A stretch of 64,000 nt of DNA from Vitis vinifera (taxonomy: Eukaryota; Streptophyta; Magnoliopsida; Vitales; Vitaceae): the NCBI RefSeq assembly GCF_030704535.1, contig NC_081821.1, positions 6,711,001 to 6,775,000 of the forward strand. Reading direction: 5' to 3'. Made by a program: the position numbers and the translations under genes. Below, piece after piece: positions 25,338 through 37,000 of the stretch; the first letter of the stretch is position 1, and the number at the start of each line of letters is the position of its first letter. Below the pieces are notes generated by a model that ran no database searches, was not told the origin of the DNA, and saw only the letters and a list, made by a program, of their open reading frames with translations.

Positions 25338-26931
25338 TGTAGACCCCCATTTGGGTGTCATTTTCTACAGTCATTTTTGCCAAGTGTCGCAGTCCCATAG
25401 GGCCACGTGTCGCCTTGTGGTTGGTGGTCATAGAAACAGATGGTGGAATTGAGGAGCGAGTGAGAGTTTGACACGTGGCATGGAGATATTCTGGCCGTTA
25501 GGAGGAGCGTATATTTTCTGTTAGAGGGGATTTTTGCAGGGGGGTCGGCTGGCCAGAGGTAGGGGGCTTTTCAGAAGCTGCTGCAAGGTAGTGGAGAGAG
25601 GCAGCTGTGTGAGGTGTCTGGGGGTGCTCGGCCGTTGGAGATATTTTAGAGATGAAGGATTTGCAGAGAGGGAGGTATCTCGATTACGGGGAGTTTCGGG
25701 CAGCAGCGGAGAGCAAGAGGGAAAGGAAGAGATTTTTCTGGAGGTGATTCCTGGAGCTTAGGCTGCTACGGAGAGGAGTCTTGGTGCCAAGGACGGGAGC
25801 AGACTGGTTTTGTGGGTGAGTTTGAAAGAAAAACAGAGAGAGGTTGAGATTTGGGGGGAGGTTTTTAGACGGAGGAGAGACCTTTGCTGCTGGTCCTTTA
25901 CAGTGATATATATTTGAGCTAGTTTGGAGGGATCCACAGGTAAGTCTACTGTACATCTCTTATTTATTTTTATTACCATTGTTCCTTCATTTTCTTCTCT
26001 TGCTGTTGGAGGTTTTCGTTCGCTGTTTTGGTGTGGATAGATAGGATTATTTGTTTGTTTTGATTGAATTTAATCCTCTGTACATATGCTCTGTTCTTGA
26101 GTTTTCTTTGATTCATTAATCCTACCAGTTTTTAAGCTCATGGAAGCCACCTGAACTAAGATCCTATACATCAGCAGGTTTCATGTTCTCCTGTTTGCAT
26201 TGTCCTCAATGTTCATGTTATTTTCTGTTTTAACTTTATCTCTACATTTTTATTGTGATTGATGGGTCGTTTGATATGGGATTTGATGCAAATGAGTGGA
26301 GCTTTGCTTGTGTTTTTTTGCTTTCCTGCCGATGACGTGTGGCTCAAAAGGAAAAGGAAGGGAAATAGGTAAGCGGGGAGATGTTTTTGTGAGGTTCTTT
26401 TACAGAGTGAGGGAGGTTTTATGGAGGAGGAATATTTTTTTTTTGGGTTGTTTTTTGGCACTGATATAGAAGAACAAGGTTCACAGGTGGCACATAGTAA
26501 TGCTACATGAGTTTTTGGTCAAATATGGGAAATTGGGCCTTGAATAGGACTTTAACCACCAAACCCATTCTTTATTCATTTTTTTTTTCCTTTCTCTCAC
26601 CCTTTCATCCACTCAATTTTTTTTCCCTACCTTCTTTCATATACGGGTAGCTCTCATTCCCATTTTAAATTCTTCATTTTTTTATTCCCATTTTAATTCT
26701 TCTTCTAGTTTTTTTATAAGTATCAAAGTTTAATTTTTCCAAATTACAATCTCCAATTTTATTAGTAAAAACTCCAAACTTTAACTTTTAAATATAATTT
26801 CCAAACTCCAATTCTCAATTAATTTCTAAAATTTTAATTTATTTCAAATTTAATTTCTAAAATTTTAATTTTTATATTTATTTATTTAATCATTATTATT
26901 TTCATTATTATTTATTTATCTGTTCATTTGC

Positions 26932-26962
<31 letters not shown>

Positions 26963-28105
26963 CATTATTATTTTTAAGTTTTAATTCTTCAAAATTCAAT
27001 TCCTGAAATAATTTTTCTAATGTTCTAGTTTTAAATTTAATTTTCCAAGATCCGAATTTTTTAAATTTAATTTTCTAAAAATCCCACAATTCCAAATTTA
27101 ATTTTTAAAATGCCGCCTCCAAATAAATCTTCGAAACTCTATTTCCTTCCAAATCAAATCTTCAAAAATTCAATCCTCTAATAATTCTTCAAATTTTCAT
27201 TTTCTTAAATTTAATTTTCAAATTTCCATTTTCACATAATTTTTCGAAATCCCGATCCTCAAATTTAATTTTTTTAAAAAAACCTTTATCTTTAAATGAT
27301 TTTCCAAATTCCAATTTCTCAAATAACCTCAACTTCCCCATCTTCCATCTATAGAGATTTTAGGTTTTAAAAGCCTCATTTTTAATCAAATGTTGATGCC
27401 ATTTTTCCCTTGGGCATGCAATTTTCATCTCCGTTGTTTTTTAAACTGTTTTAAAATAAGCAAGAGTCAAATTTTGTAATTCCTAGTGATGGAATTTACA
27501 GATTTGGTTCATGCAAAATAAATGGGCTTTGGTGGGGGCCCTACATATGGGACTTCATGATTGATTGACTGATTGATTGATTCATTAGCTATATGTGGTT
27601 GATTTACCCTGATCCTTGATATGCACATAATCATTTTGTGTTTGATCACTAACCTCGTTTTTAATAGCGCACTGTGGCTCGTGGTCTAGGTACACATCCA
27701 CTCTCATCCCGATCATTCTTTATATATATTTTGATTCTCGTATGTGCATGATTGATTCGAGTACCCATTGACTTTTCATGTTGATTGACACGTCAGCTTC
27801 ATCCTATTAGTAGAGACCCGACTTTAGGGACTTAGAGGGGTGCTACGGTCTGTACCGTACCTTCCCGATAAGTAACCTGACCCCCGAACCCGATCCGGTT
27901 TTTCGTAGACCGCCTTTTCCAAAATAAGGAGTCACACTTAGGGTTTTTCTTTCTTATTTTGTTTACCCTTTTAAAAAATAAAACAAAAATAAGTGGCGAC
28001 TCCAAGTCATTTTCATAGTCAATAAAAATCAAATTTTCAAATCAAAAATCGAGTTCGCCATCGAGTGGGAAACGCATTCGAGCAAATCGAAATGCGGGGT
28101 CCACA
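25338..28105 (+). repeat. 3' LTR of the Tat element
   Basis: Near-identical to 9480-12262, with about 13-15 substitutions by eye, single-base changes in homopolymers and a shorter ATT run. It ends GGGGTCCACA and is followed by CTAGG. Confidence 0.95.
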
Positions 28106-28110
28106 CTAGG
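28106..28110. repeat. Target site duplication, right copy (CTAGG)
   Basis: Matches 9475-9479 exactly and fixes the right end of the Tat element. Confidence 0.95.
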
Positions 28111-28386
28111 TCATATTTGATATTACTCATATATAGATCACCTTTTTGGTACATTATTTCATCAATCACATTATTTGTATTCTTATTACATATTTTGTAC
28201 ACTAATCACTTTTTTTATTTTTACACCTTATCACCTTGGTCGGGTTTTTTTTCATTGTCATAACTTTCATATTAAGGTCATATTATTTGTATTATAGTCA
28301 AATTTTCACTATTTTTAAAGTGTTTATAATAACATGTAGTTGTTTATTTATTTATTATTTATTTTGTTCATTATTAGTATTATTAT

Positions 28387-29686
28387 TGTTAGGAATTTGA
28401 GGCTAATCCAAACTATGGTAATCACCCTAGAAGTGGGGGGAGGGGGATAAATAGGGTGATGGTGTCTTTTTCACAAATTTAAACTATGCAAAAATAAGAG
28501 ACAATTATATGCAAATATATAATAAATAATATAAACACAATTGCATATAATTTAAAAGAATTAGGGAAGAAAGAGTGCAAACACGAGAGTTTATAGTGGT
28601 TCGGCACTTCCTTGCCTACGTCCACTCTCCTCAACCTCCTAACCGAATGAGGGTTCCACTATTTTGAAGCTTCAACCAAGCTTCCAATCTCTTTACAATT
28701 GGATTATGGTTCCAATTTACCCTCTTGAACTTTTGGCTCCAAGCACCCTTTACACTTCTTCAAGAGATATCCCTCTCTTGAACAACCTTTCAAGTGATAC
28801 CCCTCACTTGAGAAAATTCCTCACAAAGATATACAAATAATGATATCTCAAAATCATAGTAATAGAACTTTAGGCTCAAAGATACAAGAAAAACTAGGAT
28901 TGAATGGTGCACTAAAGATATGCAGGTTTTGGAATAATGGTGCACTAAAAAACACTCTTCTAAGACTCAAATATATTCAAGAATGATTTAGGAAGGTTAA
29001 GCTCTTGAAACAATGAAGTTTAGAGTTTTTTTATAGAAGAAAAAAGTCATACTAGCCGTTGAAGGTTCGACCGGTTGACTAGCCGTTAGGGAAAGTGATC
29101 GTTGGGCCTCAACCGAACCTTAACCGGTCCTCGACCGGACCTCAACCGGTTGAGGTTCAACCTTGACTGGGAAGAGAAGGCCACTGGGAGAGAGAGAAAA
29201 TTTTTGGCCTTCCTCAACCGGTCCTCGACCGGACGAGCACAACTGGTCGACCGGACGAGCACAACCGGTCGACCGGTTGAACCATTCTTTTGGCTCAACA
29301 CTCAACCTTTTTCAACTTAAAACCTTTTAACACAAGTTTGAAAATCATTTAACACAAGGTTTTAGTTGAAAACATGAAATCATCCAATTCTTAAAATATT
29401 TAAAACAATATTACTCTTGAATGATTTTGGTGCATAAATAAAGAATGAAATGCATGAAAGTCCTAGTGCACCAACAACCTTACAAAGAGATCTTAAGAAG
29501 TTTTGGTTTTGAAAAACTCTTCTCTTTGAGGTAATCTTCTTCTTCATGATTTCTCATTGGCTTGATTTGTCTTTAGATTGTCACTTTGGAAGTCATCTTG
29601 CCTAATCACACTTGAAATATGATCATTAGTTCTAAACCTTGTTTTGTTATCATCAAAATCAAGATTAACCAAACCATGGTTTTACA
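28387..29686 (+). mobile_element. Solo LTR, copy 1 (TGTTAGG...TTTTACA family)
   Basis: A 1300 bp unit starting TGTTAGGAAT and ending GGTTTTACA, flanked by perfect 5 bp duplications ATTAT (28382-28386 and 29687-29691). It has TG/CA ends and no internal coding region, so it is a solo LTR left by recombination between two LTRs. It contains a phrase common in plant LTRs (TTTATAGTGGTTCGGC) and an ACCGGT-rich array at about 29067-29280. An inverted copy lies at 48006-49328. Confidence 0.92.
29067..29280. repeat. ACCGGT/CGACCGG palindromic array in solo LTR copy 1
   Basis: A dozen or so close-set copies of CGACCGG, AACCGGT and CCGGTTG, many overlapping to form ACCGGT palindromes, in an otherwise AT-rich LTR. 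Short frames read through it on both strands are by-products. The same array is present in copy 2 and decayed in copy 4. Confidence 0.8.
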
Positions 29687-29691
29687 ATTAT

Positions 29692-30110
29692 CATTAAACG
29701 AAAAATGTGAATCAAAATCTAATTGTGAGAACTTGCACAATAGCACAAATTTATATGACACATACATAAAAGGAAAAGATAAAAATTAAAAATTAAAAAA
29801 ATATCATTATCTTCTATCTTCTTTTCCCCAATTCATAAAGTTCTTCAATAATAAAGCTTTTTACCTCTTTTTCCTATTTCTGATTTATTAATTTATCCAC
29901 ATCATTTTTTCTCTTTGAATGGTAGAAATTGAATCTCCAAATCCAATGATTAATATTAAATCCTTTGGATGGTATATATTCAACACTATAAAATTTTTGG
30001 ATAAATTTCTATTTCTTGTATAAGAGTTTTTATGCTTTATATAAAAAAAAATTATTTTTAAATTACCTAATAAGTTAATAGAAATAATGATAAAAATTAT
30101 AGGAAATTAA
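29692..30110. other. AT-rich intergenic DNA
   Basis: No gene or clear repeat boundary was seen between the solo LTR and the next MITE. Confidence 0.5.
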
Positions 30111-30490
30111 AGTCTTGTTTGATAACTATTTTGAAAAGCAATTTAAAAAAATAGTTTTTTAAAACTATTCTTTAATATTTTATAAATAAGTATCTGTTAG
30201 AAATTTAAAATATTTTTAACATATTTTCTATATTTTTAAATATGTTTTAAAAATAACTTTTATATATATTTTAAAAACAACTTTTATACATCATAATTCA
30301 TATTTATCTAATTATTTTTTAAAACAATTTTTAAAAAATAAAAGAAAATAATAAAAAATATTCTTTAAAAATGCTTTATTTTATATTTTTAAGAGCAATA
30401 AATCATTTTCTTTCTTATGATAGTCAAATGTATTTTTCTATTTTTAATTCTAAAACAAAAACTTATCCAAAATGGTTACCAAATAGACCT
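30111..30490. mobile_element. MITE-like element with imperfect terminal inverted repeats
   Basis: The left end AGTCTTGTTTGATAACTATT and the reverse complement of the right end (AGGTCTATTTGGTAACCATT) match over about 20 bases with several transitions. The 380 bp interior is AT-rich and non-coding. Flanking TAA/TTA bases may belong to the duplication, so the superfamily is uncertain. Confidence 0.6.
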
Positions 30491-31149
30491 TAGAAAATCT
30501 CTTTTCTTAACTTTCTTTAAAATATTAATATTTAAAGTCCGATAAAATATTTTGTCTCATTCACAATCAAACGAAACGAGTAGACATATATTAAATAAAA
30601 ATAAAATTGTATGGGCATCCGCATGGCATACATGCACCAATCCATTCTCTTGTCAACCTCGATACAACTTTTAGCCAATTATCCAATTTGCCTAAACATT
30701 CAATTGATGCTTTGGCCGGAGTACACAGTGTGCATTGATAACATTGGAAGTGTTGACAAAATACACACTTGCGTGAAGATAATATGGATAAGGAGGAATA
30801 AAGTCACATGCACCGTTCCACGTCACGCCTTCCCTCCCATGCACACGCACTCGTTCATTTAGAAATATTCCTATATATGCAATTCCATTCATTTATGTTG
30901 GAGCCTCATTTTGATTTTTGATCAATCACACACCTTACGATCGAAGAGGAAGTGAATCCAAAGGTGCCTTCTATTCGTGATCGGTGGCTACAACATATTC
31001 AATGGCCACGATCTTTCCTTTTACTGAATCCCAAAATCAGTGATCACTCAATCCGCATATTCCAAAATGCATCATCCCATCACATGACATAAATGGACCC
31101 ACAGGAATTTTACCCCATCACATGGCAAAAATAACTCATATTTTAAAAT
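30491..31149. other. Intergenic DNA, nothing recognised
   Basis: Includes a short moderately GC-richer patch around 30600-31130. Two short opposing frames occur there (30611-30862 and 30692-30892), with no family resemblance and no splice support. Confidence 0.4.
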
Positions 31150-32729
31150 TATGACTTTAATTTATAAATTTAATAATTATAAAATATAACCAATAGTATA
31201 AGTAATAATATGATAAAAACTAATATAAAAGTAATTACAAATAAATAAAGAAAATAGGAAAGAAAATTTTAAATTCAAAATTTATAGTGGTGTAGTTCAA
31301 CCCCACCCCATTTCCACACTCTTCTAACTTTAATTCCAAATTTGAGGTTTCACTGAATCAAAGCTTTCAAATCAAATTTTCAAGTTTTTCATTTGATTTA
31401 ACTAATTCGAATGAATACTTACAATTTTCCTTAAAAAAATATCTCACTTTTGAACTTTCTAAGTGATATCACACACTTGCAAACTCTAATTGATATATCA
31501 CGTGCAAATTTTTTCTTGATACTTTGTTATTGAACTCACCTCATAAGATTTATAAAAAAAAATACGATAAGAATAAAATTCTTAATTTAAAATTTAACAC
31601 AATGAAAATATAAGGAAATTGGGGTTGAACAGTGTATTGAAATGGTGTGTAAGTTTAAATGCAAGTACACTTTAAAAACACTTTCTCAAGCTCAAATAAT
31701 TTTCAAAATTGATTAAGAATTCTTCTAGCATCGATACAAAAAAATTGAAACCTTTAGGTTATGTTTGGTTCCCGGAAAATACTAAGGAAAGAAAAAAAAT
31801 GCAAAAGAAAATGATTTTTTCATGTTTGGTTGTCCTATGAAAAATATAAAAGAAAATCAAATATAATTAAAATTAATTAAAAACCTATGTATTTTAAAAT
31901 TATTTAATCTTTATATTAATGAGTTAAAATAAATAAAAAAATAAAAATAACTTATCAACTTTTAATCCATTTTTTATTTTCCTTCACTTTTTTTTTCCTT
32001 CTATTTTTCCTTTATATTTTCTTTCCCTTACATTTTCCCTCAAATTTTCTGAGAACCAAACATAGCCTTAAACAAAAGTTGGAAGTTCAAACTAGTTGTT
32101 ATACACAATTTGATGATTGACTAATCGATTAACCGACTACTAACCAGTTATGTTATCATTGTTTAACCAATTCAACCGATTATTGATTAGTTGAAGTTTA
32201 GCCTCAATGGATCGAGACTTAACCTATATAGAAGCAAGATTTTGCTGATTTTAAGTATTTTTGTTTCCGTGATTTGTTGAGTTTAACCAACTCAATTGAT
32301 TTTCCTTATCTCAACCAGTCGCTTTAAAAATACATTTTTAAAATTGGATTAACGTAAGGAAACCTTGGTTAATATCTCCTCAACCTTTGAAAAACTTTTA
32401 AAAATATTTTAGCCATATTAAAATTTAAGTGTGTTTTTTTTTCACTTAAATTTTTTTATCCAATTTATAAAAAGAATTGAAAACAATCTAATACTCACAC
32501 AATTTTGGGTGTTTAAGTAAAAAATGAAATGTATGATTTTAATATACTAATACTCTTATAAACAAATCCTAATAAATAAGTCTTAGTAGATATTTAATTT
32601 GAAGTTTTTCTATTTCCTTTAACTCAATACATCTTTAATTGTTTTTTTAAAAATCTTCTCGTCTTAAATTATTAGTTTCAAACATTATTTTGTTATTATT
32701 AAAACCGAAATTAATCAAATATTGATTTC
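31150..32729 (+). mobile_element. Old solo LTR, copy 4, interrupted by a MITE
   Basis: Collinear with copy 1 in diverged form: TTTATAGTGGTG, then CACTCTTCTAAC, then a decayed ACCGGT array (now AACCGACTA, AACCAGTT, CAACCGATT), ending near TTGATTTCA at 32729. Without the inserted 311 bp MITE its length is near 1.27 kb, like copy 1. Left end and target duplication are eroded. Confidence 0.65.
31757..32067. mobile_element. MITE, Tourist/PIF-Harbinger-like, nested in solo LTR copy 4
   Basis: 311 bp with terminal inverted repeats: GGTTATGTTTGGTTCCCGG at the left, and GGCTATGTTTGGTTCTCAG as reverse complement of the right. It is flanked by TTA at 31754-31756 and 32068-32070. A 3 bp TTA duplication fits PIF/Harbinger-type MITEs. 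The interior is non-coding and AT-rich. Confidence 0.8.
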
Positions 32730-33165
32730 AGAATAGGGATGAATTGAAATCATTCTATTTTATTGTATAATTAATCACCCAATTTTTTTTCATCAAACTA
32801 TTTTTTATTAAATATTCAAAAAATGATTTGCTTTAATGAGCTTTAAATAATTTAGTACTATTTGATTAAGTTAAATTTTATTTTAATTTATTTTATCCAA
32901 TGTAAAAAGTTAAAAATATTTTTAATTTTTAAAAGAAATTTAAATGGTGATATATGCGTTTTACATGAATGTCTGAATTTCAGACAGATTTAAATTTATT
33001 CAAATTTAAGCATGTCTCAAAAAAAAAAATTAAAAATAAAATTGTTGAAATTTTGATTAAAAAAATCAAATAATAATTACGTGGGAATGATCGCTACCTT
33101 GAATTACGGTAATGAAAGAAGAAAAGTTTCGTACACACAAGTAAAAAATTGAGGGAAGTGGTAGT
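32730..33165 (+). promoter_or_regulatory. Upstream region of the E2 gene
   Basis: AT-rich DNA before the first untranslated exon of the ubiquitin-conjugating gene. No distinct TATA box or element could be assigned with confidence. Confidence 0.4.
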
Positions 33166-34034
33166 GTGGGGACAGTGAACGTAGCAATCCGATTCTCCAT
33201 CTTACTCTTTCAAATCCCAATTCCCAATTACAAACACAGGCCTCCGTTAGCTTCTCTCTCTAGCTTTCGTTTCCCTCTCTGCGTTCGGCGATTCCTCCTT
33301 TGTCTGGGTTTGACGCTTTTAGGAGAGACTCCGAAACCTCTCTTCTAATCTGGTTCGCAGCCTAGAGATTTCGTGGGTAATTTTAATTCCTGTCATTTTT
33401 TTTAGTGGAATTGTTGTTTATTGTGATCTTGATGAGAATAGAAGAAGGACCAATTTTGTGTTTGGTGACACCAAAACCCGATGGTGTGTTTGGATGAGTG
33501 GAAATCTATATCCCAAACACAGAACGGGATTTTCCTGTGGCGGGCTATTGGCGAAAGCTCTTGTTTTTCTTGGCGTGTATACGGAACCATAGAAAACCCT
33601 AATCTCAAGCTTGGCTTTGTTGCCTTTTTTGATGCGTTTTTGTAGTTTTTTCGTGTAGCTTGAGCTCTAGTTCTCAGTATTATGTGGATTCACCGGTAGT
33701 CTAAATTGTTAATAAATACTATAAGGTCACGTTTGGTTGCTGAGAAAATGTGGGCAAAGAGAATTGTTGTTAATTTCTTTTAATTTTTGAGCTTTGATTT
33801 TAGAAGTCCTGAGATAGTGCAAATTTTTGTCTCAACGAAACCTGATAGTACAAGCAATATGCATTGTTGAGTTTAGTTGAATTTTCAAAATTTTGCTTTC
33901 ATTTCTTTTCTCCATTTTCTCCACAATCAAACAGAAGGCTGTGGTTTGTATGTATCTTCAATAGTGTTTGAGAGAACAATTAGTGAATTGGGGTTCTTTT
34001 GGTTGGTGTTGATTGAAATTTATAGGCCGTGACT
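33166..34034 (+). other. 5' UTR exon and UTR intron of the E2 gene
   Basis: A CT-rich leader typical of plant 5' UTRs (CTTCTCTCTCTAGC, TTTCCCTCTCTGCG) is followed by a donor near 33375 (GTGG|GTAATT). The matching acceptor TTTATAG is just before 34025, ten bases before the start codon. A 5' UTR intron is common in plant E2 genes. Confidence 0.65.
33725..33938. mobile_element. Degenerate MITE in the 5' UTR intron of the E2 gene
   Basis: GTTTGGTTGCTGAGAAAATG at the left and the reverse complement of the right end (GTTTGATTGTGGAGAAAATG) are imperfect inverted repeats, similar to the MITE at 31757. There is no intact target duplication. Confidence 0.4.
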
Positions 34035-37000
34035 ATGTCGACCCCAGCTAGGAAGAGGTTGATGAGAGATTTTAAGAGGTTGCAACAGGACCCCCCTGCC
34101 GGCATCAGTGGAGCTCCCCAAGACAACAATATAATGCTTTGGAATGCTGTTATATTTGGGTAATGGGCAACAAAATTCATGAAAACTGTTATTGTGTTTG
34201 CTTATGTTATGTGTTTATTTATTTGCCTTTTACTTTCTCAGTATGTTTAAGTATGGTTGGATAAGCCATTTCTGGTTTCTTTTCTGATTTGGATTGCAGT
34301 CCAGATGACACTCCATGGGATGGAGGTGAGTCTATTCTTGCTCTAAGGATCATTTTTTATTATTAACTTTGTGGTGATCTTATGCAATCTTTCCACATGG
34401 TTTGCATGTCATATGACTTGAGAACATTGTGCTACCCATTACATCTACGAGTTTGAGTCTATTTATTTTCCATAACTGTTGTTTGAGTCAAGTTCGTGTT
34501 AGGATCTTGGGGATTGAACTATTTTTATTACACAATATCATTTTGGTGATGGTAGTGATAGCTTTTGTTAAGTTGAGTTCACAATCTGTTGTTAATACAC
34601 TTATAGACAATGGGATGCATGGGATTTTCAAATACCCCCATATTATAAAACAATTCGAATTTTCTCCTCTTCTAATAGTTGTTCGAATTGGCAACTTTTA
34701 TGGCAGCACACACCCACCCAAACGCACACATATTGTTGTTGTCTCTTTGATCTTTCTTTGTACTGTCATTTGAGATTAAGATGAGAGTTCTACTGCCTTA
34801 TCATTTGATGCAAATTTGATTTGCACATAACAAAAAATTCGAAAATATTAGATGGCTTAGATTAATTGAATATTGCTAATGTAACTGCCTTCTCATACAT
34901 CATTCTTTTTATATTAATTGACTATCACAAGCATGTTCACTGTGTGGATGGCATTGTGTGTGGTATTACCATTCCTGAAGGTGCATCAGCTGCATCAAAC
35001 AGTATTACTTTAAAGGTATTGTGGCCTAATAGTTAGTTAGTTACCACATGTATCTGTTTGAAATTTTATTCAGCCTCAAAAATCAGGGAACCTGCTGGTC
35101 AATCATATTATAATCTGATTTTTTTGTAATCATGGGGAAGACTCCTCATCCTTCTCATGTTTTCATTAATATAAATTTATACATCTCTTGTTTCTGATAA
35201 AAAATAAATAAAAAATCAGGGAACCTGCTAATGCTGGTGCTGCAAGTACAATGTATGTTTGAAAGTTGACACTAAGTGTATTGTTGACTTTGTAGTGATG
35301 TAACCGAGTCTGTGTTTCTGTGTATGGATAAGAATGATCTGTTATTAAATCAATGCTGCCAGTCTACCAGACCATGCATGTATGTTTTTGCTATAGAACA
35401 ATTACAGTTTGTTTTTGTGTTGTATGGTCTTCTAATGTGACTTAACATAAAGAAAAAAAATAAGTCATACTATTGTGTTCATTTTTCTGATTATTTTAAT
35501 CTTCTATTTTCCTTTATAACTGTTAGAAAGGCATGGAACATTCTTTTAGTTCGATTCCATTCAAATCTATAAAGATATCCTTTTGAGTTCTTTAGGTACG
35601 TTTAAATTGACACTTCAGTTTTCGGAGGAGTATCCAAACAAACCACCAACAGTGCGATTTGTTTCCCGTATGTTCCATCCAAATAGTAAGTTGGAACTAT
35701 GTTGCAATTAGTATCACTTCATGTTAAATATTTCTTTAGCTGCGGTTTCTTACTTCTACCTTTTATTTTGAATTGGCCAGTCTATGCAGATGGAAGTATT
35801 TGTCTCGATATTCTACAAAATCAGTGGAGTCCTATATATGATGTAGCAGCTATACTTACGTCTATTCAGGTATTGTCAATATACAATTATTATGTGGATA
35901 ATGTTGCCATTGTTTTTAGTTAACAATTGTATGAGGGACTTAACTACAAGAAAATGTGACCATTCATATTAGTTTTAATAAACGGTGGGGAGGGTAGAGA
36001 ATTTCAAAGATTTTGGCACTTGAGCTCGGTTGCAAGGTGGGGATGCTTCCCTCTTCTTACTTGGGGCTTCCCTTGGGTGGTCCGCATAAATCTGTGGCTG
36101 TTTGGGATGGGATGGAGGAAAGGTTTCATAAGAGGCTAGCCATGTGGAAAAGACAATTTATATTTGAAGGAGGGAGAATCACTCTCATTCGGAGTACGTT
36201 GTCTAGCATACCCATTTACCTCATGTCTTTGTTGCGTATGTCAAGAGTGGTTAGATTGAGATTAAAGCAGATCCAAAGAGATTTTCTATGTGTGGGGGGG
36301 CTTGGGAGAGGAAGCTTCATCTTGTAAAGTGGGTGATTGTCTCTCCGGATAAAAGTAAGGGTGGCTTGGGTGTTAGATGTCTCTCTACTCATAATAGGGC
36401 TCTTTTGTATAAATAGAGTTAATGTTTTGCAGAAGAAAAAAAGACTCTTTGGAAGCATGTTATTAGTAGGAAGTTTGAGGTGGAAGAAGGGGGCCAGTGT
36501 ACTTGTGAAGTGAGGGAGGGGTATGACGTGGGGTTATGGAAGGAAATCAGGAAGGGTCTTTTTTGAATAACAAAATTGCATTCTCAGTGGGGGATGGAAG
36601 AAGAGTGAGATATTGGAAGGATAAGTGGTGTGGGGATGATGCTTTATGTGATTCTTTCCCCTCTTTGTATGCCTTGGCGACTTCAAAAGAGGCGTAGGTA
36701 GCAGAGGTTTGGGACACTTTAGATGAGGAGGGGGGTTGGAATCTTCAATTCTCTAGGCCTTTCAATGATTGAGAGGTGGAGATGGTGGAGGGGTTCCTTG
36801 TGACATTACAAAGGAAGAGGGTGCTTTGGAAAAAGACCAAGGATGGGAAATTTTCTATTAAGTCCCTTTATGGTGCATTGGAGCTTAGGATTGTAGTCCC
36901 ATTTCCAAGGAGCATAATTTGGAGCCCTTGTGTTCCTACTAAGGCGGGCTTTTTCACTTGGGAAGTTCCGTGAGGGGATACTTTGACTTTGGATCAACTA

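Larger units (their letters stand above)
9480..28105 (+). mobile_element. Full-length Ty3/gypsy LTR retrotransposon, Tat type
   Basis: An 18,626 bp element bounded by LTRs of 2783 and 2768 bp that start TGTAGACCCC and end GGGGTCCACA, flanked by CTAGG on both sides. Internal order: primer site, 1.6 kb leader, gag, protease, reverse transcriptase, RNase H, a second RNase H, integrase, 4.5 kb non-coding DNA with tandem arrays, polypurine tract. Integrase after RNase H defines Ty3/gypsy. The extra RNase H before integrase and the repeat-rich 3' region are hallmarks of the Tat lineages (relatives of Ogre and Retand). By eye the LTRs differ at roughly 13-15 substitutions plus a few indels, so the insertion is recent. 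Two in-frame TAG codons interrupt the coding frame. It could only be autonomous if both are bypassed. It sits in intergenic DNA between the WRKY and E2 genes. Confidence 0.95.

Noticed and set aside
29086..29320. Overlapping 60-72 residue frames on both strands
   Set aside because: They are produced by the GC-rich ACCGGT array of the solo LTR, not by a gene.
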